In this document: positions 14,993 through 26,019 of the stretch, one piece after another
Position numbering within the stretch: the first letter of the stretch is position 1
How the letters are laid out: every line of letters begins with the position of its first letter
NCBI RefSeq assembly: GCF_009176975.1
Contig: NZ_WEZG01000007.1
Location: forward strand, 124,001-188,000
Reading direction: 5' to 3'
DNA from: Aureimonas psammosilenae
GTDB taxonomy: Bacteria > Pseudomonadota > Alphaproteobacteria > Rhizobiales > Rhizobiaceae
Length of the DNA: 64,000 bases
Notes under the pieces: generated by a model
What the model was told of the DNA's origin: nothing
Database searches by the model: none
What the model saw: the letters and a program-made list of their open reading frames with translations, nothing else
Program-made: the position numbers and the translations under genes

Positions 14993-17361
14993 TCGCCTTC
15001 CGCCCGCTCGTCGGTCTCGTCCTCGGCCCCGGCGAAATAGCGCTCCGTCAGAAGATCCGAGAGAGCGGTGAAATCGCCGACAATGCGGGTGAGGAAGGCG
15101 GCGTCGACTTCGCCGGGAACGCCTGTCGCGAGCCGCACCTGAAGGCGCTTGGCCCGCCGCGACATCTGGCCGGGCGTTTCGCCGGCGCGCATGCCGGGCA
15201 GGCCGGCGAGCGTGTCGCCAAGGCCGTTCACCTGAAACGCCACCGAGCGCGGGTTCAACGGGTCGAGCACGGCGAGGTCCAAGACGGTCTCGCGCGAGGG
15301 GGCGACGGAATGGCGCCGGCGATAGGTCACGCGGCTGTCGGTGAAATCGAGAAGGGCTTCCAGCGCGCCTTCCGGCAGATCGTCTCCGACCAGGGCGGAG
15401 CCGACGAAAGCGGTCGTCAGGCCGCGTTCCAGAAAGCGACCGCAGCGCAGGAAGCGCCAGCCCGTGAACTGGTACATATTCTCGCCGACGAGACCGGCGA
15501 AGCTCGAAAGCCGCGTGAGAAGAGCGCTCGTCAGGCGCACCCGGTCGCCGTCCTCGGGATCGCTCAGGAGTTCCACGACTTCGCCGAGGACCCGCCAGCC
15601 GTCCGGCGAGAAGCGGTCGCGGATGCGCGATGCGGTGTGGAAGGCCGAGGACGCCAGATGGGCGAGATCGCGCCGCGCCCCTTCGTTCGGATCGACGCCG
15701 CAGCGCCGCAGCGCCGCTTCGAGCCGCAATGCCAAGCTGTCGTCCCGCGCGCCCTCGGCTAGCCGCAGGGCGTGGAGCCGAAGAAGCCGCGCGGCGACCT
15801 CGACGCGCTCGACATAGCGCCCGAGCCAAAAGAGATTGTCGGCGGCGCGCGAGGGCAAGGTGCCGGGAACGCGGCGCAGGAAGCGCTGCGATGTCGGCGC
15901 GATCAGCGAAACCGGCGCGACCTCGCTCTCAGTGGCGATCCAGACATCGGCGGAAAAGCCGCCGCTTTGCAGCGAAACGGACCGCGCCCCGCCTTCGCTC
16001 GCGATCCGGGCGAAACCGCCCGGCATGACATGCCAATCCTCGCCGTCGCGGGCCAGAAAAACGCGAAGGACGAAGGCGCGGGGCTCCAACCGGTCGTTGA
16101 TGAGAACCGGCGCGGTTGAAAGGGCAGGTATCTCCTGGCCGACGAAAGCCTCGCCATCCGCGTCCATCGCCGCGAAAAGGTCGTTGCCGCCCGGCGAGAG
16201 GGTGCCGAAGCGCGGCGGAAAGGCGGGAAGAACAGCGAGGCGCTCCCGGTTCGCCGACACGAAGGCACGGTCCTTTGCCCTGCCGCACCACCATGTCCGC
16301 GACGTTTCGAGGGCAAGCTCCTCGCCAATAAGGCGGGTCGCGAGCGCTTGTTGAAAGGCGAATAAGCCGGGGCTTTCCAGAAGCCCGGAGCCGAGCGCGT
16401 TGACCATGCGCAGATGGCCGGCGCGAACCGCCGAAACAAGCCCCGGCGTGCCGATGCGCGAGCCGCCGAAGAGTTCGATCGGGTCGGCGAAGTCGCCGTC
16501 GAGGCGCCGCCAAAGGACGCTCATCGGTGCCAGACCCTCGACGGTGCGCACGAACAGACGACTTCCCCGCACCGCCAGATCGCCGCCCTCCAGAAGCTGG
16601 AGGCCGAGATAGCGTGCGAGATAGGCGTGCTCGAAATAGGTCTCGTTCAACGGACCGGGCGTCAGAACGCCGATGCGCCCGCCGCCGCTTCGGTTCATGG
16701 CGAGAAGCTGCTCGCGGAACCGGACGAAGAAGCCGGCAAGGCGCTCCACCCGCATGGCGGCGTTGAGTTCGGGAAAGGCGCGTGCGGTCGCGACCCGGTT
16801 TTCCAGCGCAAAGCCCGCGCCGGAGGGGGCCTGTGCGCGGTCGCCGAGAACGCGCCACCGGCCATCGGCCCCGCGCGCCAGATCCACCGCGATGAAATGG
16901 ATCAGCGGCTCGCCCGTTCGCCCTTGCTCGCTGAGGGGATGGAGGAACTCGGGATTGCGGCCGAGAAGCGCGCTCGGCAGGAGACCTTCGGCGATCACCG
17001 AGCGCTCGCCGTAGAGATCGGCGAGAAGGAGTTCGAGAAAACGTGCTCTTTGCCGCAGGCCCGCTTCCAGGGCCTCCCATTCGCGCCGTTCCAGAAGAAG
17101 AGGCGGAAAGGCGAGCGGCCATGTGCGCTCGCCTTCCTCCGGGCCGCCCGCGCCCCCCTGGACACGGTAGAAGACGCCCGCCTCGCGTAAATATTGCCGG
17201 GCCGTGTCGGCGCGCCGCGTCCGCTCTTCCCCTGTCATCGCCGACAAGGCTTCGATCAGCGGGCGATAATGGGGGCGCGGTTTCCTGTCCGGCCCCATCA
17301 TCTCGTCATGCGCTTCGCCCGGCCGGTAATGCTGGAGAAGGTCGCTGGCCTTTGCCGCCAT
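14989..17361 (-). CDS. Circularly permuted ATP-grasp / alpha-E fusion protein
   Basis: 790-residue fusion. Residues 1 to about 490 match the circularly permuted ATP-grasp family (COG2308, DUF404/407), with the segments GVLTPGPLNETYFEHAYLA and a Gly-rich region containing LSPGGNDLFAAMD. Residues about 500-775 match the alpha-E family (COG2307, DUF403), beginning SRAADNLFWLGRYVERVE. In many genomes these are two adjacent genes. The start ATG at 17361 shares its A with the upstream stop (TGATG), and its own stop overlaps the next gene by ATGA. Comparative genomics has predicted such proteins to ligate amino acids or peptides using ATP. No product is known, so the reaction is inference. Confidence 0.9.
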   Translation of the reverse strand: MAAKASDLLQHYRPGEAHDEMMGPDRKPRPHYRPLIEALSAMTGEERTRRADTARQYLREAGVFYRVQGGAGGPEEGERTWPLAFPPLLLERREWEALEAGLRQRARFLELLLADLYGERSVIAEGLLPSALLGRNPEFLHPLSEQGRTGEPLIHFIAVDLARGADGRWRVLGDRAQAPSGAGFALENRVATARAFPELNAAMRVERLAGFFVRFREQLLAMNRSGGGRIGVLTPGPLNETYFEHAYLARYLGLQLLEGGDLAVRGSRLFVRTVEGLAPMSVLWRRLDGDFADPIELFGGSRIGTPGLVSAVRAGHLRMVNALGSGLLESPGLFAFQQALATRLIGEELALETSRTWWCGRAKDRAFVSANRERLAVLPAFPPRFGTLSPGGNDLFAAMDADGEAFVGQEIPALSTAPVLINDRLEPRAFVLRVFLARDGEDWHVMPGGFARIASEGGARSVSLQSGGFSADVWIATESEVAPVSLIAPTSQRFLRRVPGTLPSRAADNLFWLGRYVERVEVAARLLRLHALRLAEGARDDSLALRLEAALRRCGVDPNEGARRDLAHLASSAFHTASRIRDRFSPDGWRVLGEVVELLSDPEDGDRVRLTSALLTRLSSFAGLVGENMYQFTGWRFLRCGRFLERGLTTAFVGSALVGDDLPEGALEALLDFTDSRVTYRRRHSVAPSRETVLDLAVLDPLNPRSVAFQVNGLGDTLAGLPGMRAGETPGQMSRRAKRLQVRLATGVPGEVDAAFLTRIVGDFTALSDLLTERYFAGAEDETDERAEGE

Positions 17362-20300
17362 CAGCGCGCCGCGCCCGGCGGACGCCGCAGGTCGAGCACC
17401 GTCGGAAAGGCGGGATGGGGCACTTCGCGCACCGGCTCGAAGGCGCCGGGCGTATGGCCGATGGGCTCGAAGCGGGCGAGGCGGCGCGCTTCGGCCTCGT
17501 AGGCGTTCACCGGATAGGTGTCGTAGTTGCGCCCGCCGGGATGGGCGACATGGTAGCGGCAGCCGCCGAGCGAGCGGCGCGACCAGCGATCGAAGATGTC
17601 GAAGGTCAGCGGCGCATGAACGGGGATCGTCGGGTGAAGGCCGGACGCCGGCTGCCAAGCCTTGAAGCGGACCCCGGCGATGCCGTCGCCGTTGTTCGGC
17701 CCGGCGGCCAAGGGCACCTCGCGCCCGTTGCAGGTGACGACGTGGCGCGAAGGATCGAAGTTCGAGAGCTTCACCTGAAGCCGCTCGACGGAGGAATCGA
17801 CGAAGCGCACAGTGCCGCCGATCGCGCCCGTTTCGCCCATCACGTGCCACGGCTCCAGCGCCTGACGCAGTTCCAGCGAGACGCCTTCGCGCTCGATCCG
17901 GCCGCAGAACGGGAAGCGGAACTCGGCCTGCGCCTCGAACCATTCGGCCCGCAAGGGGTAGCCGGCGCGACCGAGATCGGCGAGCACGTCCTCGAAATCG
18001 GCCCACACGAAAGCCGGCAGGGTGAAGCGGTCGGCGAGCTGCGTGCCCCAGCGCGCGAAGCCGCCCTCCTGCGGCTCCTTCCAGAATCTGGCGATCAGGG
18101 CGCGGATCAGAAGCTGCTGGGCCAGACTCATGCGCGCATCCGGCGGCATCTCGAAGCCGCGGAACTCCACGAGGCCGAGACGCCCGGTCGGACCGTCCGG
18201 GGAATAAAGCTTGTCGATGCAGATCTCGGACCGGTGCGTGTTGCCGGTAACGTCCACGAGGAGGTTGCGGAACAGGCGATCCACCAGCCAGGGCGGCACG
18301 GAACTGGAATCGGCGAAGGGCGGCACCTGCGCCATCGCGATTTCCAACTCGTAGAGCGCGTCGTGGCGGGCCTCGTCGACGCGCGGCGCCTGGCTCGTCG
18401 GGCCGATGAAGAGGCCGGAAAAGAGGTAGCTGAGCGAAGGATGGCGCTGCCAATGGAGCACCAGCGACTTCAGGAGGTCCGGCCGGCGCAGGAACGGCGA
18501 GTCCATCGGATGCGCGCCGCCGACCACCACGTGGTTGCCGCCGCCGGTGCCGACATGCTTGCCGTCGATCATGAACTTGTCGGCCCCGAGTCGCGACTGG
18601 CGCGCTTCCTCATAGACCGCCGTGGTGATCGCAACCGCCTCGTCCCAGCTCGCCGCCGGATGCACGTTCACCTCGATGACGCCGGGATCGGGCGCGACGC
18701 GGATGACGTTGAGGCGCGGATCGACCGGGGGCGGATAGCCCTCGATCAGGATCGGCAGGTCCTCGTCGCGCGCGATGTCTTCCACGGCCGACAGAAGATC
18801 GAGATAGGCCTCGGCGGATTCGAGTGGCGGCATGAAGACGCAGAGCCTGCCGTCGCGCGGCTCCACCGCGATGGCGGTGCGCACATGGCCGTCGATTTCC
18901 GTCTGGTCGGGCAGGGAAGACGAGGACGCTCCCGCCGGCGAGGGCACGGGCTGCATCGGCTCGCCATCCTGGCGCACGAGGCGCGCGGCGTCGGTGCCGG
19001 CCGGCGCGGCGACACGGCCGGTCGGGGGAAGGGCGGCAAGCTCCTGCGTTGGGTCCTGCGGATGGGTGAAGGGATGGGCGCTTTCAGGCAGATGGGGCAG
19101 CGAGGCGAGCGGCAGGCGGTAGCCGAGCGCCGAGTCGCCCGGCGTCAGGAACAAGCGCTTGCGGCGCGTGCGCCAGCGCTCCGAAATCCATTGGACCTTG
19201 GCTGAGCGCGCCTGCCATGCCTGGACGGGCAGAACGAAGCCGGTTGGCCGGTCGAGGCCGCGATCGAACACTGCGGCGATGCGGGCCCGTTCCTCGCGGT
19301 CCGCGATCTTGGAATCGGCGGGATCGACGTTCACGGGCAGTTGCGCTTCGCGGGCGATCCAATAAGCGGCGTCCTCGAAGGCGGGGATGACGTTGCCGGC
19401 ATCGAGGCCGAGCGTGTCGGCAAGCCGCACCGTCAGCCGCTCGGCCTCGGCGTCCGTGGTTTCACGGGACGACTTCTCGCGCCCGACGAGATCGGTGCCG
19501 CGCCAGATCGGCTCGCCGTCGCGCCGCCAGTAGAGCGAAAAGGTCCAGCGCGGCAGGGTTTCGCCCGGATACCATTTGCCCTGGCCGTAATGAAGGAAGC
19601 CGCCCGGCGCGAAGCGCTGCGCCAAACGCCGGATGAGGTCGTCGGCCAGCGCCCGCTTGGCGGGGCCGGTCGCATCGGCGTTCCATTCGGCTGCCTCGAA
19701 ATCGTCGATCGACACGAATGTCGGTTCGCCCCCCATGGTGAGGCGCACGTCGTTCGCCTGCAACTCGGCATCGACTTCGCGGCCCAAAGCGTCGAGCGCC
19801 TGCCAGCTTTCCTCCGAGAAGGGATAGGACACGCGCGGGCGCTCGGAAACGCGCGTCACGCTCATGTCGAAGTCGAACTGGACTTCGGCGAAGTCGACGC
19901 CGCCGGTGATCGGCGCGGCGGAGCGGTAATGGGGCGCGGCGGCGAGCGGAACGTGGCTTTCGCCGGTCATCAGGCCGGAGGTCGGGTCGAAGCCGATCCA
20001 ACCGGCGCCCGGCAGATAGACCTCGGCCCAGGCGTGAAGATCGGTGAAGTCGTGATCCGTGCCGGCCGGGCCGTCCAGCGCCACGATGTCGGGCTTCAAC
20101 TGGATCAGGTAGCCGGACACGAAGCGGGCGGCGAGCCCTAAGCGCCGCAGGAGGTTGACGAGAAGCCAGGACGTGTCGCGGCAGGAGCCGGAGGCGAGGG
20201 CGAGAGTCTCGTCCGGGGTCTGGACGCCGGGCTCCATGCGGATGAGATAGCGAATCTCGTGCGACAAGCGCTGGTTGAGACCGACGAGAAAATCCACCAC

Positions 20301-20720
20301 GCGCTCCTTCTCGCGCGGCACGGTGGCGAGGAAGGCTTCCGCCTTTTCGCCCATGGGCTCGGGCACGAGATAGGATGCCAAATCGACCGCCAGCGCTTCC
20401 TCGTAGGCGAAGGGCCATTCTTCCGCATATTCCTCCACAAAGAAGTCGAACGGATTGTAGACCGTCATGTCGGCCAGAAGGTCGACTTCGATGCGGAACT
20501 CGGTGGCCGGGTCGGGAAACACGAAGCGGGCGAGCCAGTTGCCGAAGGCATCCTGCTGCCAGTTCACGAAATGCTTCTCGGGCCGAACCTTCAGCGAATA
20601 GGACGGCACCTTGGTGCGCGAATGGGGCGCGGGGCGCAGGCGGATCGTCTGGGGGCCGAGGCGCACCGGCCTGTCGTAGCGATAATGCGTGACGTGATGC
20701 AGTGCGGCGAGAATCGACAT
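17361..20720 (-). CDS. DUF2126 transglutaminase family protein (large), first gene of the unit
   Basis: 1119-residue cytoplasmic protein. Residues 1-90 form the transglutaminase N-terminal beta domain. The catalytic core has Cys180 ([10 protein letters not shown]), His229 (DLHAWAEVY) and Asp245 (GFDPTSGL). Residues from about 300 to the end are the large DUF2126 region (COG4196), which includes [15 protein letters not shown] and [11 protein letters not shown]. The DUF2126 part is typically found only with this core and with COG2307/2308 partners. A TGATG junction couples it to the ATP-grasp/alpha-E gene. A short inverted repeat lies just upstream of its start. Confidence 0.92.
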   Translation of the reverse strand: MSILAALHHVTHYRYDRPVRLGPQTIRLRPAPHSRTKVPSYSLKVRPEKHFVNWQQDAFGNWLARFVFPDPATEFRIEVDLLADMTVYNPFDFFVEEYAEEWPFAYEEALAVDLASYLVPEPMGEKAEAFLATVPREKERVVDFLVGLNQRLSHEIRYLIRMEPGVQTPDETLALASGSCRDTSWLLVNLLRRLGLAARFVSGYLIQLKPDIVALDGPAGTDHDFTDLHAWAEVYLPGAGWIGFDPTSGLMTGESHVPLAAAPHYRSAAPITGGVDFAEVQFDFDMSVTRVSERPRVSYPFSEESWQALDALGREVDAELQANDVRLTMGGEPTFVSIDDFEAAEWNADATGPAKRALADDLIRRLAQRFAPGGFLHYGQGKWYPGETLPRWTFSLYWRRDGEPIWRGTDLVGREKSSRETTDAEAERLTVRLADTLGLDAGNVIPAFEDAAYWIAREAQLPVNVDPADSKIADREERARIAAVFDRGLDRPTGFVLPVQAWQARSAKVQWISERWRTRRKRLFLTPGDSALGYRLPLASLPHLPESAHPFTHPQDPTQELAALPPTGRVAAPAGTDAARLVRQDGEPMQPVPSPAGASSSSLPDQTEIDGHVRTAIAVEPRDGRLCVFMPPLESAEAYLDLLSAVEDIARDEDLPILIEGYPPPVDPRLNVIRVAPDPGVIEVNVHPAASWDEAVAITTAVYEEARQSRLGADKFMIDGKHVGTGGGNHVVVGGAHPMDSPFLRRPDLLKSLVLHWQRHPSLSYLFSGLFIGPTSQAPRVDEARHDALYELEIAMAQVPPFADSSSVPPWLVDRLFRNLLVDVTGNTHRSEICIDKLYSPDGPTGRLGLVEFRGFEMPPDARMSLAQQLLIRALIARFWKEPQEGGFARWGTQLADRFTLPAFVWADFEDVLADLGRAGYPLRAEWFEAQAEFRFPFCGRIEREGVSLELRQALEPWHVMGETGAIGGTVRFVDSSVERLQVKLSNFDPSRHVVTCNGREVPLAAGPNNGDGIAGVRFKAWQPASGLHPTIPVHAPLTFDIFDRWSRRSLGGCRYHVAHPGGRNYDTYPVNAYEAEARRLARFEPIGHTPGAFEPVREVPHPAFPTVLDLRRPPGAAR

Positions 20721-20732
20721 CGAGCAACCGGC

Positions 20733-20744
20733 TGAGTGAACTCA
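20733..20744. promoter_or_regulatory. Inverted repeat upstream of the DUF2126 gene
   Basis: TGAGT (20733-20737) and ACTCA (20740-20744) form a perfect two-fold repeat with a 2-base centre, 12 bases upstream of the minus-strand ATG. It is a possible operator or leader hairpin. No cognate regulator is identifiable. Confidence 0.25.
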
Positions 20745-20805
20745 ACCTGCGACCATAAGGTCTTGCGCCCGCGCCGCAAGCGTTTCCCGGTATCGAATCC
20801 CATTA

Positions 20806-20815
20806 CGCACGTGCG
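20806..20815. promoter_or_regulatory. CGCACGTGCG palindrome in the divergent promoter region
   Basis: Perfect 10-bp palindrome in the 234-bp region between the divergent transglutaminase operon and the zinc-ribbon peptidase. The identical 10-mer occurs upstream of carD (50033-50042). It may be a transcription-factor site; there is no direct evidence. Confidence 0.25.
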
Positions 20816-20954
20816 AAAAGATGCTCACTGACGCCCCTTAGTCGGGAACCGGCCGGCGATCCCGCCATTAAGCCCCCGCATGCTACCCATGGATGCCGCT
20901 TGAGCGTGGCGCACGGGTGGCCTTTCGTTTTTCAGCTCGCCCGTAGGGTTCGCA

Positions 20955-22070
20955 ATGAAGCTCTTTTCTTGCCCGTCCTGCCAACAGGTCGTTTTCTTTT
21001 CCAATGTGGTCTGCGAGCGCTGCAACCATGCGCTCGGCTACGAGCCCGCATCCAACCGCATCCTTGCCTTGGAGCCGGCCGAGGATGGCTTCTGGGTGTC
21101 GGTCGGGCAGGGCAGCGACGGCAAGGGTTGGAAATACGACGCCAACTATGCGCATGGCGTTTGCAACTGGGTGCTGCCTTCCGACAGCCCGGACACGTTG
21201 AGCCTTGCCTCACGTTTCAACATGACCATCCCCAACCTCGACAATCCCGACAACCTGCCGCTCTGGCAGAAGATGGAACTGGCCAAGCAGCGGCTGTTCT
21301 ATACGCTTCTGCGGCTCGACCTGCCGCTCGTCACCCGCGCCGAGCACAAGGAAGGGCTCGGCTTCCAGTTCCTGTCGGACGAGGGCGGGCAGAACGTCAT
21401 GACGGGCCATGACGAGGGCATCATCACCATCGCTCTGGCCGAAGCCGACGACGCCGAGCGCGAAAAGCGCCGCTCCGCCATGGGCGAGCCCTATCGCACG
21501 CTGCTCGGGCATTTCCGCCACGAGATCGGCCATTGGTACTGGGACCTTCTGGTGCGCGACGGCGGCGCGCTCGAGGAGTGCCGCGCGATCTTCGGCGACG
21601 ACACGCTCGACTACGGGCAGGCACTCCAAACGCATTACGCCAATGGACCGAAGCCCAACTGGCAGGAGGAATACGTGTCCTCCTATGCCGCATCCCATGC
21701 CTGGGAAGACTTCGCCGAAACCTGGGCGCACTACCTCCACATCGTGGACACGCTGGAAGTCGGCGGTTCCTACGGCATCGCCGTTCATCCGAAGGCCGAC
21801 CGGGAGGGCATCCTTTCCACCAATCTCGACTTCAAGGTCTTCGGCAAGGAGACCACGATCGAGGAGATCATGGAGGCGTGGCTGGCTTTGTCGGCGGCGC
21901 TCAACTCCTTCAACCGCGCCATGGGGCATCAGGACCTTTATCCCTTCGTCCTGTCGCCGGCCGTGGTCGCCAAGCTCGGCTTCATCCACGATCTCGTCCA
22001 TGGCCGGATCGGCCGCGGGCGCGAGGCGGTGGAGGAAGCGGTTCGCGAGCAGGCGAAGCTCGCCGCCTGA
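20955..22070 (+). CDS. Zinc-ribbon putative metallopeptidase (COG4307, Peptidase_Mx type)
   Basis: 371-residue cytoplasmic protein. An N-terminal zinc ribbon is formed by Cys6, Cys9, Cys20 and Cys23. A metallopeptidase HExxH lies at His189-His193 (RHEIGHWYWDLL), and a downstream segment WEDFAETWAHYLH could supply the third ligand. Length and both motifs match the uncharacterised family formerly DUF2248. It is divergent from the transglutaminase/ATP-grasp unit across 234 bp, which suggests, without proof, a linked function such as trimming a peptide made by that unit. A weak EcfG-like element (GGAAC at 20845-20849, 16 bases, CATT) lies upstream. Confidence 0.87.
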   Translation: MKLFSCPSCQQVVFFSNVVCERCNHALGYEPASNRILALEPAEDGFWVSVGQGSDGKGWKYDANYAHGVCNWVLPSDSPDTLSLASRFNMTIPNLDNPDNLPLWQKMELAKQRLFYTLLRLDLPLVTRAEHKEGLGFQFLSDEGGQNVMTGHDEGIITIALAEADDAEREKRRSAMGEPYRTLLGHFRHEIGHWYWDLLVRDGGALEECRAIFGDDTLDYGQALQTHYANGPKPNWQEEYVSSYAASHAWEDFAETWAHYLHIVDTLEVGGSYGIAVHPKADREGILSTNLDFKVFGKETTIEEIMEAWLALSAALNSFNRAMGHQDLYPFVLSPAVVAKLGFIHDLVHGRIGRGREAVEEAVREQAKLAA

Positions 22071-22286
22071 GCGTCGGCGACGCGTTGTCTCGTCGCGTCG
22101 TAGCAAAAAGGCGGCGTGTCGCGCTGGAACCCGGCGCGCACGCCTTAGATTGCAGCCGGGGACGGTCTGGCATGAACGGGTGGCATCGCGCCACGACCCG
22201 GACATGCCATGCGCTCGTCCCGATACTTGGAGGCGCGCCGGCCGCCTTCTTGTTACCTTTGTCTTCAGTCGGGGGCGGCTAAAAAC

Positions 22287-24180
<1,894 letters not shown>

Positions 24181-24188
<8 letters not shown>

Positions 24189-26019
24189 TCTCGACAGCCT
24201 CGCCGAAAGCCACGGCATCCAGATCGGCTATATTTCGGAAATGGGCGACCGGAAGGTCATTTCCGACAAGGCCAAGGTCTCGCTCCTCCAGGTGCTCGGC
24301 GTCGATCCCGAAAACGGCGAACGCGGGACCTTCGACGAGAAGGACGATCACCCGCACAAGTGCTGCGCCCTGCCGGAGGATCTGTTCTCCCGCAAGGTCT
24401 GGGGCACGACCTGCCAGCTTTATTCCCTGCGCTCGAAGCGCTCGCTCGGTCTCGGCGATTTCGAGGATCTCGCCCGCTTCGCCGAAGTGGCTGGCGAGGC
24501 GGGCGCGGCCTTTGTCGGCGTCAATCCGCTCCACGCGCTGTTCTTCTCGGACGGAGGGCGCTTCGGCCCTTATTCGCCCTCGACCCGGCGCTTCCTCAAC
24601 CCCGTTTATATCGCCGTCGATCGCCTGAAAGGCGGATCGGAGGCGATCGAAAAGGCCAAGGGAGAGAGTGCGCTCGAAGCTCTGGGCGGCGAACTCGTGG
24701 ACTATCCGACTGCCACGCGGTTGAAGCATCGTCTGCTTCACGGCCTCTTCGATGCCCGCAAGGAAGAGATTCGCGGCGAATCTTCCTTCGAGCGTTTCGT
24801 TGCCGGAAACGGCGACCCGCTCCACGACTTTGCGCTGTTCGAGGCGATCTCGGCCAAGATGGTGGCGGAGGGGCATCATGCCGGTTGGCATTCCTGGCCA
24901 AGGGATTGGCAGGACCGCCACTCGGCGACCGTGACGGCCTTCGAGGAAGAAGCGGCCGACGAGGTCCTGTTCCATCTCTGGTTGCAATATATCGCCGACG
25001 CGCAACTCGCCGAAGCGCAGAAGCGCGCCAAGGGCGCGGGCATGCGCATCGGTCTTTATCTGGACCTTGCCGTCGGCGTGTCGCCGGACGGTGCGGAAAC
25101 CTGGGCCGACCCGGAACTGACGGTGGCGAGCGCCCGCGTCGGCTCCCCGCCCGATATGTTCAATTCCAACGGCCAGGACTGGGGCCTCGCGCCCTTGTCG
25201 CCCGCCGCTCTCGCCAAGCGCGACTACCAGCCGCTCGGCGCGTCCTTCGACGCCCTGACGCGCAATGCCGGCGCGGTTCGCATCGACCACGCGATGGGGC
25301 TGGCCCGTCTCTGGTGGATCGCCGAAGGCCATCCCTCGTCGGAAGGCGGCTATGTGCGCTATCCGCTCGGGCGCATGGTGGATACGATCGCCGCGGTTTC
25401 GAACGACAATGGCTGCATCGTCATCGGCGAGGATCTCGGCACCGTGCCGCCGGGCTTCCGCCACACGATGTCGGAAGCCGGCGTCCTGTCCTACCGCGTC
25501 CTTTACTTCGAGCGGCGCAGCGGCGAGTTCCTAGAGCCCGCCGCCTATCCCGATCTGTCGCTCGCCTGCGTATCGACGCACGACCTGCCGACGCTGAAGG
25601 GCTGGTGGGACGGCGCCGATATCGAGCTTCGGGAAGAGATGGGCACGCAAAGCGCCGAGCGCTCGGCGGAGGGCCGCGCGGAGCGGGCGCGAGACCGTCG
25701 CGCGCTCGTGATGGCGCTGAAGGAAGCCACGGTTCTACCCGAGCGCTACGAGCGCGTGGCCTCCGGCGAGGACCCGCTGCCGGACCGCTTCGACCAGGAC
25801 CTTGCCGATGCCGTGCATCGCTTCGTCGCGCGCACGTCCAGCGTCCTCGTCGCGATCCAGATCGAGGACATGATCGGTTCGGAACGCCAGCCGAACCTTC
25901 CCGGCACCACCGACCAATATCCGAACTGGCGTATCCGACTGCCCGTTTCCCTGGAGGATCTCGCCTCCCATCCGGGCTTCCAATCGGCCGCCGCCGCCAT
26001 GCGGAGTGAAAGACCTTGA
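24181..26019 (+). CDS. malQ: 4-alpha-glucanotransferase MalQ
   Basis: 612-residue GH77 amylomaltase that disproportionates short maltodextrins, here probably recycling the short chains left by TreY/TreZ. Catalytic residues are Asp369 (VRIDHAMGL), Glu417 (IVIGEDLGTVP) and Asp468 (STHDLPTLKGWW). The gene lies between treZ and treY and overlaps both (8 bases and 4 bases), which argues for stoichiometric production of the three enzymes. Confidence 0.94.

Noticed and set aside
14989-17361. Reading the ATP-grasp/alpha-E protein as starting at 18453
   Set aside because: The extra 364 residues are antisense-frame sequence of the DUF2126 gene; homology begins at [15 protein letters not shown] and the TGATG junction fixes the start.
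20845-20869. EcfG-like element before the zinc-ribbon peptidase (GGAAC-N16-CATT)
   Set aside because: The -10 box lacks the conserved GTT, so support is too weak for a promoter call.
22209-22286. 26-residue N-terminal extension of TreZ
   Set aside because: Cys/Pro-rich segment unlike TreZ proteins; the internal ATG at 22287 fits better.
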